Source: Rhizopus sp. PT2906 (taxonomy: Eukaryota; Mucoromycota; Mucoromycetes; Mucorales; Rhizopodaceae). From it: 64,000 bases of DNA. The translations under genes and the position numbers were made by a program. Location of the stretch: NCBI GenBank assembly GCA_025529335.1, contig JAMYHX010000056.1, forward strand, positions 62,001 through 126,000, in the 5' to 3' direction. The notes beneath the pieces are model-generated. The model was not told the origin of the DNA. It saw only the letters and a program-made list of their open reading frames with translations, and did not search any database. How positions within the stretch are numbered: position 1 is the first letter of the stretch; every line of letters begins with the position of its first letter. This document shows, in pieces, positions 1 to 11,069 of the stretch.

Positions 1-461
1 AGTGCCTACTTGTATGTATCTTTTTGTTCTAGAGAACAGAAATGATGAGAGTACAATGATAACATAGATGTTACAAATAGCAAATGACTCTAATTTTTGG
101 ACAGAATTATCACTGACCAAGAGAAGGTTTGGGGATGTGTTTTTGTATATGGACAATCTTTGTGAATTTTGTAAGGCAGACAGACTAAAGATAAACAATC
201 ATGATAGATAACCATTCAATTCGTGGAGAGACAAAATCGACAACTTACTTTCATTATTCATTTGAGCAACAGTTTGATAGGCTCTTGTAACACTTGACGA
301 GGCCATCGAGTTGTGGACTGTGCATATTCTTTAAAGCGTCACTTTTTTCATCAAGCCATAGCAGCTGTCTCCTTCAATTTCCTTACAGAATCTATTTTAC
401 CCCTTGGAACTGTGATACCCCCTTTTTTGATTTTTTTTTCTTTTATAGAAAAAAAAAAGTC
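1..461. other. Upstream flank of the EF-G2 gene, no gene seen
   Basis: No reading frame with coding character. T-rich runs at 421-442 and an A-run at 449-458 directly precede the ATG at 462, so this is probably the promoter and 5' leader of the next gene. An in-frame open stretch runs upstream from 294 but starts at a TTG and has no protein-like composition. Confidence 0.5.
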
Positions 462-3007
462 ATGTATCCAAATGTACTGACATCTCTGCTTCGGTCAACA
501 TGTCATAAAAGAGTGTCGTCTTTGTTAAGATATCCAAAATCAATAACTCATTTCAAGACATTTGCTACAGGTTCTATCATCGTAAAGCAAAGAAAGAGAA
601 AGAAAACTGACATTATATATAGATGCCAAAGATTTCACTATACCAAAAACACGCAACATTGGCATTATTGCACACATTGATGCAGGTATACTTGTTCATT
701 TCTCTTTTTGATACCAGACATGATCTGATTCTTCGAATAGGCAAAACAACGACAACAGAAAGAATGCTTTATTATGCAGGTGTCACCAAGCGTATTGGAG
801 ATATTGACGATGGCGACACAGTCATGGATTATTTGGCTGCAGAAAGAGAGCGAGGCATTACGATCAATAGTGCAGCAATCACATTTGGCTGGCGGGGTCA
901 CCGAATCAATTTGATCGATACACCTGGCCACGTCGACTTTACGATGGAAGTAGAGCGTTCTGTTCGTGTTTTGGACGGTGCTGTCACCATTCTCGATGGT
1001 GTGGCTGGTGTTGAAGCTCAAACAGAGACAGTTTGGAAACAAGCAGACAAGTACAAGATCCCTCGAATTGCATTTGTCAATAAGCTTGATAGAACAGGTG
1101 CCGCATTTGGACGAACGGTACGTGAGATCTGGAAGAAACTGCTTACCCGGCCACTCGTATTGCAATTGCCAGTCATGCATGGGGAGGATAAAGGGCTTAA
1201 GGCTGTTGCAGACTTGGTGACAATGGAGGTCATCGAGTGGGATCCCACGCACGGCGATGGGTCTGTGATGCACCGTAAGCCGATAGAGGATCCTATACTT
1301 TTGGAAGAAGCTGTGCGCGGTCGAACCGCCTTAATCGAAGCCTTGGCCGAGATGGATGAGAAGATTATTGACGCCTTCTTTGATGATGCAGGTGGAGATC
1401 ACCTGGCGGTAACACCAGAAGCGATCAAGGCTTCTATTCGAAGAGTAACGCTTGATAACAAGGCAGTGCCTGTTTTATGTGGAGCAGCTTTTAAGAATCT
1501 CGGCGTTCAACCTCTACTGGATGCTGTTCTCGATTACCTTCCTAGTCCCCTCGACCGACCTCCTGCTATCGTGACGGACAGTCGTGGCAAGACGACAAGT
1601 GTACCACTGTCTGAATCAGGCAAGCTTTATGCCCTGGCTTTCAAGGTCACACATGATCCAAAGCGTGGTCCTATGGTCTATGTCAAGGTTTATTCAGGTA
1701 AAGAAAGATGACTCTATTTTAACTTGTCTTGCTCATTCTGCTCCTTAGGTAAATTAAACGCACGCGCGACATTATTCAACACAACCACTCGCACTAAAGA
1801 AAGAGTCAACAAGCTGCTACAAATGTATGCTAAAGACGTCGAAGAGATTCCCACCATCGGAAGTGGCAATATCGGTGTCATTGTCGGCTTGAAAGATACA
1901 CGCACAGGAGATACCTTGGTCCAGTCCAACGATTCAACAGCAATCAAATCCGGTCATCAACTCGGCAGTATCGAAGTACCTCATCCTGCCTTCTTTGCAG
2001 CGATCGAACCCGCCTCTGTCTCAGAGGAGGCCGCCGTTGAAGAAGCTCTAAAGAATCTCGTACGTGAGGACCCATCTTTGCGTGTCTGGACAGATGAAGA
2101 AAGTGGACAGCGACTGGTCAGTGGTATGGGCGAGCTTCATCTTGAGATCGTCAGGGATAGACTGTTGAATGACTTCAAGGTCAAGGCTGAGATGGGCAAG
2201 ATGAGAATCAGTTACCGTGAGACCTGTCAGGGAGAGGCTGCCGTGGTTTCTGAGTATGATAAAGAAGTTATGGGCAAACGTGCCAAGGCAGCTTGTCGCG
2301 TGGAAATTTCACCTAAAGATGATGAAGAGCCTGGAGAAGGATGGTTTAGTTACGCTGGTAATTTGTTGGCAGCCGATGTGTCACTCAAGCAAGATCCAGC
2401 CACAGAGCAACAACAGGGCGACTCTTCATTAGATCCAGAAGATGTCAAACAGGCAGTTCAAAATGGTCTCTATGCTGGCATGGCTCGTGGAGCCTTGTTA
2501 GGTTTCCCTCTGACGAAGCTCAAGGTCAAGGCATACGACCTTCGAACGTTCGGTCCTGAGACAACCTTGGGCGCGATCTCAGCCTGCGTCTCTAACGGAG
2601 TGTATGATGCTGTCAAGAAGGCAAATCCCTGCTTACTCGAACCAATGATGGAGGTCTATACCGAAGTGAACGAGAACCACATAGGCACTGTCGTCAGTGA
2701 TTTAAGCGGTACACGTAGAGGTCACGTCATGGGCTTAGAGTCCTCTGATGTACTGGATACAGAGAATACAGATCATGTTGAGGTATATGCTCCTAACGAT
2801 TCTCTCTTAATCAATACGCAAGTCGATGAATACAAGCCAAAGCAAGTCATCAAAGCGCATGTTCCTCTAAGTTCTATGCTCGGTTATTCAAGCGCGCTTC
2901 GCAGTTTGACAGGCGGTAGTGGTTCTTTCTCGATGCGCGTCATCGGGTATGGCGAAATGAGTAAAGACAGAGAAAGAGCAGTTATTAATGAAATGAAGGG
3001 ATGGTAA
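462..3007 (+). CDS. MEF2: Mitochondrial elongation factor G2 / ribosome-releasing factor 2 (GTPase)
   Basis: Four exons, join(462..570, 623..685, 741..1697, 1749..3007), giving 795 aa. The product is the translational GTPase that acts with mitochondrial RRF to split ribosomes after termination. Seen in sequence: an Arg/Ser-rich N-terminus without acidic residues (mitochondrial presequence type), G1 motif AHIDAGKTTTTE (rebuilt across introns 1 and 2), RERGITI (G2), DTPGHVDF (G3) and NKLDR (G4), followed by EF-G domains II-V. The three introns (52, 55 and 51 nt) have GT..AG ends and restore frame at conserved motifs, which fixes the model. The start is the first in-frame ATG ahead of the presequence. 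MEF2/GFM2 is preferred over MEF1/GFM1 from the domain IV sequence, by recollection only; a phylogeny would settle it. Confidence 0.9.
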
Positions 3008-3222
3008 AAACAATTGTGTATAGATTTGTGTATTCTTTTTCAAAATGTGTATAATATGTTGTTATGGAAACCCTCTCTATTATTTCTCAATACAACACTA
3101 ATAAACAACAATAAGTATTGCAAAATGCTGAGCACACAAAAACATCATCCGTGCGATATGTTTTATTATCCATAAAAAAGATATGTTTTGCAGCAGACTC
3201 CATCGGTTGAAGCATAAGCCAT

Positions 3223-3814
3223 TTAAGCAACCATAGCAGAAGCAGTGGCAGACTCACTATAAAAAAACAAAAATATGGGTTAAGGAGAACAGTTACTCGA
3301 GCCGCTCTAAGCAACCCTGCGTAATGTTCGAATAGGCATAGTAAAGATGGGATTCCCTATCACGGTTAGTATATAAACAATAAAAAGGATACTATTTCCA
3401 GGTGGGAGGAAGTTGACCGGAGGTCTTGTAGTAACGAGCAAGACGGTGGATACGAGATTCAATAAGAATCAAACGGTACTTGGAGTCCTTGTCCTTTCTG
3501 TTACGTTCCAAGTGCTTACGGATGGAAACGGCCTTCTTGATGAGGTGGTACAAGTCTTCAGGGACTTCGGGAGCAAGACCATTGGACTTCAAGATACGGA
3601 GGATCTTGTTACCAGTGATGGATCTAACTTGAGGGATACCGTGAGAGTCACGGAGGATGACACCAATTTGAGAAGGAGTAAGACCCTTCTTGGCATTCTT
3701 GCAGATCATGTCAACAACTTCTTCGGCAGTGGTCTTGACCCAAGAAGGAGGAGTGCGGCGATAGGGGAGGGCACTGCCAGAGATACCCTTACCAGGAGTG
3801 TGCATACGACCCAT
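3223..3814 (-). CDS. RPS13: 40S ribosomal protein S13 (uS15)
   Basis: Two exons, complement(join(3223..3256, 3393..3814)), 151 aa, exactly the usual eukaryotic length. It is a small-subunit protein that contacts 18S rRNA. The protein begins MGRMHTPGKGIS and contains the conserved LPYRRTPPSWVKTT and ARYYKTSGQLPP stretches. Without the intron the frame stops right after PPTWK. Splicing the 136-nt intron (donor GTATCC at 3392, acceptor AG at 3257-3258) adds the family's C-terminal tail YESATASAMVA. The upstream region carries a GA repeat and a T-tract. Very high certainty. Confidence 0.97.
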
Positions 3815-4409
3815 TTTGACTGATTATTTTATTTGAAAAGTGGAAGAAAGAATTAATTGCAAGTCCAAGGCCTAGAAAAATTTTAAGGATAGCCTCGGTG
3901 TTCAAAGTCCAAGCCACAGTGCGATCAATATAGTCATTGGACGAAGGGATGCAGTGCACTCTTTTTTTTTGGGTATAAGGGAAAAAAGAATAAAGCGTGG
4001 TTTGAGAGAGAGAGAGAGAGGCGATAATCACCGTTCTTCACCTTCGTTTTGTTCAATGTTATTCTAAAAATTAGAAAGTGTTCCTTAGGCGTCTGGGAAA
4101 GGGTACAAGATGATCAAAAGAATTCGATATCATGAATCTTGAGAATATCAATCAATTGAAAGAAGACACGAGGTACTTTGATATTCAGTTGAGCATTGTT
4201 TTTATAAATAACTGCTATACTTGTATTTCAATTTATGCAGTGTACAGTGCTTCCAACAAGCAATGTCGCAGATCAACCAGGATTGATATCGCGGGCAAGC
4301 CACAATCGACGTCGTTGTCCAATCAATATCATCCTTCGACAAACATAATGAGTATCTTGAGTATTTTTGTTTTCAATACTTTACAATTTAACATGGGTAC
4401 AATATTTTT
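3815..4409. promoter_or_regulatory. RPS13 upstream region
   Basis: About 600 bp between the RPS13 start and the transposase relic. On the RPS13 sense strand it holds a pyrimidine (CT) repeat (4004-4020 on the + strand as GA) and an A9 run (3962-3970), features common upstream of highly expressed fungal ribosomal protein genes. No coding signal is convincing here. The promoter role is inferred from position. Confidence 0.4.
4004..4020. repeat. (GA)n simple repeat upstream of RPS13
   Basis: Eight and a half uninterrupted GA units. They lie about 190 bp upstream of the RPS13 start codon and read as CT in the RPS13 sense direction. Confidence 0.9.
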
Positions 4410-5293
4410 TATATGAAAATGGACATGGAAATGTTGTCGGTGAAAATATTTTTGGGGGTTACAAAAAAGTAGAACGTAAATGCATCTTGACCGAAGAGCA
4501 TAAAACGACTGTTATCAAATTTATTGATGCTAATCCCTCTGCTACAGTTACTGAAGTGACCGAGCATCTATTGACGCGATTTCATGATCTTAAAGTTTCA
4601 CGCAGCACTGTTTATAATTCTATGAGAAGTGAATGTAATCTTTTGTTAAAAAAAAAAAAAGCAGATTTTCATTCTATTGAGAGAAACAGTTCAGACTTGA
4701 ACTTGTTGACGAATTGCGTGTTTCTTGACGAGTCTGCTTTTGATATAAACATGAAGCGTTCAAGAGCTTGGCCCAAAAAAGGTACCCGTGCTATTGTTAC
4801 CAGACCTACTACAAGAGCAAACACAACGTCTATATTGGATGCTATTTCTGCCTCAGATTTGATTACAGTCAGTGTAAAAAAACCAAGACCTGCTAAGAAG
4901 GGAAAAACTGAAAGATACATAAGCTCAGGAACCGTAACAGGTCACTATATTAATTTCTTAAAGACGATTCTCGATGAAATGGACAAGCATCCGTACATGA
5001 AAGGCCACTATGTAGTTATGGGCAATGCACATTCACACGCATGAAAACATAAAGAAGTATATTATCGAGGATATAAATGCGTATATCTCCCTACTTACTC
5101 TCCTGAGCTTAATCCAATAGAACAATTCTGGGCAGTGGCAAAGAGTAAGGCTAAGCGTCATAGGTTTTTGTAGGAAGACACTTTATAAAAAGAATTACAG
5201 AAGCCTGCAAAAGTGTGGAAAAGTCACTTCAAAGGTTTCGTTTTGCATTCTTACAAATGCTGGGATAAGTGTCGAAACAAAGAGTCCATATAA
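4410..5293 (+). pseudogene. Decayed Tc1/mariner-IS630-type DDE transposase
   Basis: One reading frame runs from about 4410 to 5293. It carries a recognisable transposase: an N-terminal helix-turn-helix-like part (NPSATVTEVTEHL), first catalytic Asp in NCVFLDESAFDINM, the tip of the second motif HYVVMGNAHSH, and the C-terminal motif YLPTYSPELNPIEQFW with the third acidic residue. The second catalytic Asp (VMDNA in the family) is Gly here. The frame is broken by TGA at 5042, TAG at 5171 and TAA at 5186 before the natural end at 5291-5293. A segment after the A-rich run at 4650-4661 appears deleted relative to the family. No start codon in a good context and no terminal inverted repeats were found. 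It is a dead mobile-element copy. Confidence 0.85.
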
Positions 5294-5473
5294 AATGATC
5301 AATAATAACAGAGTTTTGCGTTTGCACAAGACTGCTTTTATCTCAAAACGTGAAAGAATACTAAACAAATATTGCATTTTTGTATGGGAACCACATCAAA
5401 AAAAATTGTTTCCACGTTGGATTTCTCGAACTTCATAAATTGATTCTTTAAAGCAATGATATTTATTTATAAT

Positions 5474-5788
5474 TCAATAGCAACCTATTTTGCACCCTTC
5501 TACCATGCATGCTCTCCAGTCCATGAATTCCTTAGCTTGCTTAATTCTGGCAGCCTTGAATTCTAAAACAAATGTCATATTTCTCTGGTATAATGAAACG
5601 GATGGTGCGTTCTGTGGAGGTGACATGATTGTTGAAGAGACTCTGGGAGTAGTAGATGCGGCTGTGGAAGACAAGACGCTGGGTCTAGTAGAAATGGTTG
5701 TGGTAGAGGACAGATTAAGGGGCAGTTCATCCAATTTTCTTTTAAAATCACGCTGGTTGGTCTGGGCATTTTGAATGGCTGCTTTCAT
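5474..5788 (-). CDS. Small Ser/Thr-rich hypothetical protein
   Basis: Single ORF of 104 aa from the ATG at 5786-5788. The middle (about residues 25-60) is rich in Ser, Thr and Pro. The ends look more ordered, with a charged N-terminal helix (RDFKRKLDEL) and a C-terminal stretch EFKAARIKQAKEFMDW ending in a Cys-containing tail. No family recognised. It lies between a dead transposase and a decayed gene, so it may itself be a fragment. An 18-nt word at its start codon recurs at 7617-7634. Real gene status is uncertain. Confidence 0.35.
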   Translation of the reverse strand: MKAAIQNAQTNQRDFKRKLDELPLNLSSTTTISTRPSVLSSTAASTTPRVSSTIMSPPQNAPSVSLYQRNMTFVLEFKAARIKQAKEFMDWRACMVEGCKIGCY

Positions 5789-6107
5789 AGAATATGAATT
5801 TTGTTGGGAAGCGAGAGTCAAAAGATAACCTTATTAATTTTCTTTGGTATTGAGTATGTCCTTGACAAAATCGATGAGATGAACCTGGTTTCCAATCACA
5901 CTTGCCCTTTTTTGGAGGCTCGTTTTGTAAGAGGCATCCACTTGCCCTTCATTACGTTTCCGTCTCTCCTCCCCCCCTTTTTTTTTTTATCTCGGTTCCC
6001 AAGTTAAACAAAGAAAAGAAGATAACCTGAATACCATTGTGATCAAAGTTTATTTCATGGTGTCAAAATAAAAAGTATCGGGAAAAATAAAAAAGTTGGT
6101 ATTAATT

Positions 6108-7483
6108 AGTCGAGGTATTCAAAGACTGACTTGATATGAGGTGCTACCGAAGCATTCCATGAGACAATTGAAGGCATGAGAAGTTTTGCAAGGATTTCCA
6201 ACTTCTTATCGAGAACAATGTTGAATAAGATAAGCAGATTGTCGTCATGATCATACAAAGTAAGAATGTTTCCAAGAACCTCTTTTACCTTGCCAGTGGC
6301 ATTTTCATTACAGCTCGAAACAATAGATTTTATGGGGTTAGCCTTGGTGCCATTCTTTAAGATTTCATTACCAATTGTGTCAAACAGGGTAGTATAAGGA
6401 ATGCGGCCACGATCTCAATCAATCAAGGTAAAGATAGTATAGGGATGGCACGTATGGTTCTTGGTTAACGGACCCGAGGCACGGACCAAGGTGTATATGC
6501 TGGGCAAATCAAATCGAGTGCGGATTTGTCGTAATTGATGTGAAAACATACCGGTATTTGATACACATGTCGTGGATGAATTACTGATTATGGTTTTGGC
6601 AGCTGTCGCAGATTCTACATCGACAAAGATCTTGGAGGCAAACGAACCAGTGGCTGTCAGATTAAAGTTGGTCGTGATATCGCCAACAGATGGAAGCAAT
6701 TTTTGATCCAAACGAATGCTTGACGTGACCAGTGCATTTGACACTTGGGTTCCAATGACAAGCTTAGGGCCATCGTTACGTGGCAAAGACACAGGCCAAA
6801 CATCAGGATGAATAGCTTTGATTGGAGGAGGAAGCGACGCTGTATGGACCCCATCCTTGTGATTGCCAAACGACTATTTTGATTCGATCATATAATTCAA
6901 CTGTATTGATCATAATCACTTGACTTTTTTTTTTGTATTCAAAAGGATAGACTTGGCCAGGATAGCTGCTGTGAAGTATTTCACCTGAGTATTGTGTCTC
7001 CAATCTCGATTCATCAATTCACACATTTCGTCCGTCAGAGGTATGTATTCTCGTTGTAACAGTAATGAACCATAAGGAGATGTTGCTAACAGCTTTTCGA
7101 GATCGATATGTATCTTGGGGATGCACTTGGCACACAAGGCATTGTCGCTGCTAGAGTTATCTTGTTGGTATTGTTGCTTTATCGGCACAGTTGGTTGAAC
7201 TGACGAGTGTTTGAATGCTAATGCAATCGTTCACCGCCCACTTGCTAGCAGCTATAAATAGTAGGCCCTCCTTCATTTGTATGTTCTTTCTGTCTTTTTC
7301 GAGATAAAAATCAGTCTCAAAGAGTACTCCTCTTGTGTCGAGTTTCGTGTCTTTCTCTTGAACTACCTGGAACATAACAGTAGGTTTCGCCATGAAAATA
7401 CAAAAGAGAAACACTACATGCATGAACAAAAATTCACGAAAAAATGAATTAGCTAATTTTTTTGCGCATATAAGAAAGTGCAC
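6108..7483 (-). pseudogene. Decayed protein-coding gene, family unknown
   Basis: Minus-strand segments with clear coding character follow one another but are broken. A first segment (7393 to about 7190, starting MAKPTVMFQ) needs a 1-nt shift near 7215 to pass into the next (to about 6930, containing LEKLLATSPYGSLLLQRE). After an A-tract and two stops around 6830-6930 a third segment (6830 to 6415) continues in one frame through a TGA at 6412-6414 to an open tail ending at 6108. The tail after the TGA (LFDTIGNEIL, LLILFNIVLDKKLEIL) is as protein-like as what precedes it, so the stop is probably a lesion. Undetected introns could explain part of this, but not the TGA. No family recognised. Confidence 0.5.
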
Positions 7484-8234
7484 ACTACGCGCACGAGGAA
7501 ATCCATGAAAGGGCTAATGCTACAGAAACAACCTGTAATATTGTCAACAAACATTTTCAATGTGCAGTGTCACGTTAAGCTTGTTTGGAAGCAGATATCT
7601 TTCCATGCTCCTTGTTATAGAATATGAATTTTGTCTATTAAAGGAGAAAGGGATAGAAAAGAAATGTGGTTATTACTGTATTTTAATCTTTTTATGTTGT
7701 CAGTTTGATCAACAAAGAACCAAAATCATTCAAGTGTAATTATAAAGAATATCCCATTGGGCAGTCTTAGTCCAGATAGTGAATTTTGTAATGTCAAGTT
7801 GCAAAGTAACGCCACATGTGGTGTCCCAAGAAAGCACCCGTAGCATTAACCTTCTCGTGGATTTTCTCGACGGCTGGCAAGCAGAGGGACCGTGCTTAAA
7901 TGATCGAGTATTACTAGATTAGACATGAAAATACAAAATAAGTAATATGATTTCCCCTCCCTCCCTTTCCCATCTCTTACCTTCGCTTAAAGAAGATCAA
8001 TTGTATACTTTTATTGTATTGTATTTCGCTGACCTTTAATAAAGGGATTGATATTGGTTGGACGACGATATTGACTGTGACTTGCCTGCAACATTGATTT
8101 TGATTGGCTGTGACATTGCTTGTTGGAAGCACTGTAAAGAGGAGTGATGAACTGCAATAACCAGTCACGTCTGTTGTTTAAATCCATGAAATGACATTGT
8201 GAAGGTTCCTTTTGTTTCTATACTCAGAATAATA
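7484..8234. other. Gene-free stretch between decayed gene and WBP11
   Basis: No supported gene. It contains one copy of the 18-nt word ATAGAATATGAATTTTGT (7617-7634) shared with 5787-5804. A 63-residue minus-strand frame near 7977-8168 has no start context or coding character I trust. The last 100-200 bp are presumably the WBP11 promoter. Confidence 0.4.
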
Positions 8235-9622
8235 ATGGGAAAGTCTAATCGATCCATTAATCCAGCAGATGCTCTACGTAATAAACATAATTACAAAATC
8301 AATAGCTTACTAAATATATGTATATATTGTGTGCATAAATAGGTAAAAAGCAGCGAAAGAGAGAACTTAAAAAAGTAAGGAGGGAAGAAAAAGTGAATAT
8401 AGTCAATAACCGGTCTTTAAGAATAAAGAAGAACGTAAACGTGCACGTGAAAGCGTTTTGGCAAAGAAAGATATCAACAAAGTGAAAAGTGAAATATCAA
8501 GATTAGAGCATTTAGGTACATGTATATTTGCACAATTATATCAACAACTTCCCCATGTTGACTTTTTTTTATACATGATAGCCAGCAGTGGTCAATTGAG
8601 CAAACAGGATCAAGCACGCTTAGATAATTTGAAAGCAGAGGCTAGCAAGATTGAAAAAGCCAAAAAGGTAAAAGGAATTAAATCATCAACCATGCAATTT
8701 TAATAACAATCATTCACTATAAACAGAACGTTGGAAGCCAACTTACAGGGTAATACCAGGAAATAAACAAAAGCCATAGATTTTTAATGTCTTGTCCAGG
8801 GCCCAAGCAGCTTATCTCGCACGTATGCAGGAACAGGAACGAAAGCATGAAGGAGAATCAAGGAAATTAGTGTATGACCCGAAGAGCGGGAAATTTGTGC
8901 CGGCAAAGAAGAAGGGTAGGTTAAGGTGTAGTAACAGACGGCAATAATTCATATCATATACAGATGCCACAACATCAAAAAGGACAGCAGCAGATCAAGG
9001 TGATGAAGACGAAGATGAGACTACTGGATCAGAAAGCGAGACAGATACATCGAGTGATACAAGCGATACAGATAGTATTGGTAGTATAGAAGGCATTGAG
9101 ACCGAGGAAGATGAAAATGAAGAAGATCAAATACCTTTACCAGAATCTGAACAAAAGAAAGAGGAAAACAAAAAGAAAGAGTTGACAGAATCTGATGATG
9201 AATACGAAATTCCTTTGCCACCTGGCCCACCTCCACCTAAACCATTTGCCTCACAAGTTCCACCACAGGCGTATGGAGGCAGAGTGCCACCACCACCTCC
9301 ACCATTGCCCTCAAATTATCAACAGCTGCAACAACAACAACAACAGCCATATATGGCATATCCACAATATTATTATCCACAGCCTCATTATCCACAGCCT
9401 CAGCATTCACAGTATCAAGCAGCACCCGTGACATATTCATCATCACCCGTAAAATATAATTCACAAGTCAAAGAATCGAATGGAGCCAAGGAGCAACCGA
9501 AGAAACCGGTTGTAGCAACTATATCGGCTGAACCACAATTAAGAGACCTTCAAAAGGAGCTGTTGGGATTTGTACCAGCGTCTGTTCGTCGTAAGCAAGT
9601 AAAGGCCAATAAAAATGCATAA
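8235..9622 (+). CDS. WBP11: WW-domain-binding protein 11-like splicing factor
   Basis: Seven exons, join(8235..8277, 8343..8374, 8422..8515, 8582..8667, 8727..8749, 8800..8915, 8964..9622), 350 aa. WBP11 family proteins act in pre-mRNA splicing in the nucleus. The N-terminus (MGKSNRSINPADALR then KKQRKRELKKNKEERKR) is the Wbp11 N-terminal domain. The middle has an acidic Asp/Glu/Ser tract. The C-terminal half has Pro-rich WW-ligand runs (PLPPGPPPPKP, PPPPPPLPSN), a Gln/Tyr-rich stretch and the conserved ending LLGFVPASVRRKQ. A 23-nt exon (8727-8749) is needed to keep frame between exons 4 and 6. All introns are 47-66 nt. The start is the first ATG and begins the family consensus. Confidence 0.9.
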
Positions 9623-9752
9623 CAATATAAACATTGCATAATTTGTGCAACAGTCCAGAATGAAATAGTTTTCTAAAGTCCAGGAAATAAAATGAAACAC
9701 GCAGTCTCTTTTATTGCTATTTTTTGTTTCTATGACTACATGATGGAATTAT

Positions 9753-10466
9753 TTACAAATGAATAATACATGTACTTTTGATAATAGTTGTCTTTAAGGG
9801 ATAGTGCTCTAATTGTAATGGTGAGGTTATGATAAGATCGTCTGTATCAGCGGGTTCATCATCGGAACTACTACTACCACTATCACTATTGCAGCCTATT
9901 GATTTACCAATGTACGCTTTAGAGATGATATCTAATCGATAATCACGGCAACGGTTATTGTCCCAATATTCTTTGCCATTCACGAGGTACTGAAGGGCTA
10001 AGGATATGTGGCGTACTGTATTGACGTCGAGATCGATTCTAAACATGAATCTATCCTTACTATCTAGTATAGACTCTTTATAGGCCGCATGGACTTCTTG
10101 ATAAGTTTGCCAGTTATCCAGGGTGTATCGAACTTTGACCAACTTTTCATAAGCAATATTGACTACTTGACAGTGACCGATGAGGAAATGCGATTGATCA
10201 GACCTTGAGAGTTTAATCGAGTCAAGGGCGATAGGTCTACCAGGATGTCCGTGATGAGGCCAATTGGTACGGCGAAGGTGATAGGTATAATAAATGAAGG
10301 GTGAAGGATTGCTTTGACAGGCAGTGGGTCGATCTGTCTTGATAAAGATACGAATATCTTCTAATATATCTTTAAATCGAACTGATTTTTTTTCTTTTCT
10401 TGTTGATTCCAAAGAAGTAACCAGTGGCATAGATGCTTTTGCATTAAGAGACACTTTACGGAGCAT
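9753..10466 (-). CDS. Glycogen-targeting regulatory subunit of protein phosphatase 1 (CBM21)
   Basis: Intronless, 237 aa. These adaptors recruit PP1 to glycogen (yeast GAC1/PIG, animal PPP1R3) and so control glycogen synthase. The sequence shows an RVxF-type PP1-docking motif KSVRF near residue 28 and a CBM21 domain at about residues 95-190, including VKVRYTLDNWQTYQE, the DRFMFRIDL strand and the ALQYLVNGKEYWDNN signature. The C-terminus has a Ser/Asp-rich low-complexity segment. The start is the ATG at 10464-10466; upstream in-frame codons read through a poly-Phe T/A tract and are unlikely to be used. It is convergent with WBP11 (130 bp apart). Confidence 0.88.
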   Translation of the reverse strand: MLRKVSLNAKASMPLVTSLESTRKEKKSVRFKDILEDIRIFIKTDRPTACQSNPSPFIYYTYHLRRTNWPHHGHPGRPIALDSIKLSRSDQSHFLIGHCQVVNIAYEKLVKVRYTLDNWQTYQEVHAAYKESILDSKDRFMFRIDLDVNTVRHISLALQYLVNGKEYWDNNRCRDYRLDIISKAYIGKSIGCNSDSGSSSSDDEPADTDDLIITSPLQLEHYPLKTTIIKSTCIIHL

Positions 10467-10589
10467 TTTGACTGAAAGGGAAAAAATAGAGAGAGAGAAA
10501 AAAAAGAAGAAAAAAAAAACATTGTTTTCTCTCCACAAATGTCTTTTTATTCATAAAGGAGTATTCATTTCCTTATAGAATGTATCTTT

Positions 10590-11069
10590 CTATGGTGGCG
10601 CTTTGAACCTATGCTCAAAATTAGCGACATGTGTAGAAAGTTTAGACATGAGGTTATTACCCTCTATTATCTGTGGTAATAATCTTCGCCTGGCATTAAT
10701 GAACCAGTTGCTTATTTGATTTAATGTTAAACCAGTTTTTTGTTTCAATTCCTTTTTTTCTGATTCAGTTGGATATGGATTATGACAATGTTCAATTAAC
10801 CATTGCCTTAGAATGACTGTGATCGATTTTGGTAGATTACCACGTCTTTTTTTCTTTATCTGACTACTGATTGATCTTATGTCATCATCATCCCTCTCTA
10901 TCCTGTATTCAGACCATAGCTTGCCATTTGATTTAAGCATCGAATGAACCATCTCCCTCTTTTTCTCTATAAGTGGACTGCAATAATAAGGTATGTAAAT
11001 TCGATGAGTTACACCAGATAGATCTGAAGAGTAAGAATGATCATGAAATAAAATGACAGGTTTAAACAC
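10590..11069 (-). CDS. TALE-class homeobox transcription factor
   Basis: Intronless, 159 aa. The homeodomain lies at about residues 74-135. The three-residue loop extension typical of TALE proteins is visible (HCHNPYPTESEKKELKQKTG) and the recognition helix reads NQISNWFINARRRLLPQ with WF.N intact. A basic stretch KKKRRG directly before it is a likely nuclear signal. The protein is short for a TALE factor and has almost nothing beyond the homeodomain. It lies 123 bp upstream of the CBM21 gene on the same strand. Its DNA-binding role is secure from the family; the target genes are unknown. Confidence 0.9.
   Translation of the reverse strand: MFKPVILFHDHSYSSDLSGVTHRIYIPYYCSPLIEKKREMVHSMLKSNGKLWSEYRIERDDDDIRSISSQIKKKRRGNLPKSITVILRQWLIEHCHNPYPTESEKKELKQKTGLTLNQISNWFINARRRLLPQIIEGNNLMSKLSTHVANFEHRFKAPP

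Noticed and set aside
665..1273. Long minus-strand open frame opposite the EF-G2 gene
   Set aside because: It is the antisense of a conserved GTPase coding exon and has no motifs of its own.
3413..3823. 136-codon + strand frame over RPS13
   Set aside because: Fully antisense to the certain ribosomal protein gene; its openness is a by-product of codon use.
4132..4416. 94-codon ORF upstream of the transposase relic
   Set aside because: No start context, low-complexity, not joined to the transposase frame; may be flank of the element.
6803..7003. Alternative frame bridging the gap in the decayed gene
   Set aside because: Contains the A-tract translation and does not connect to either neighbouring block in phase.
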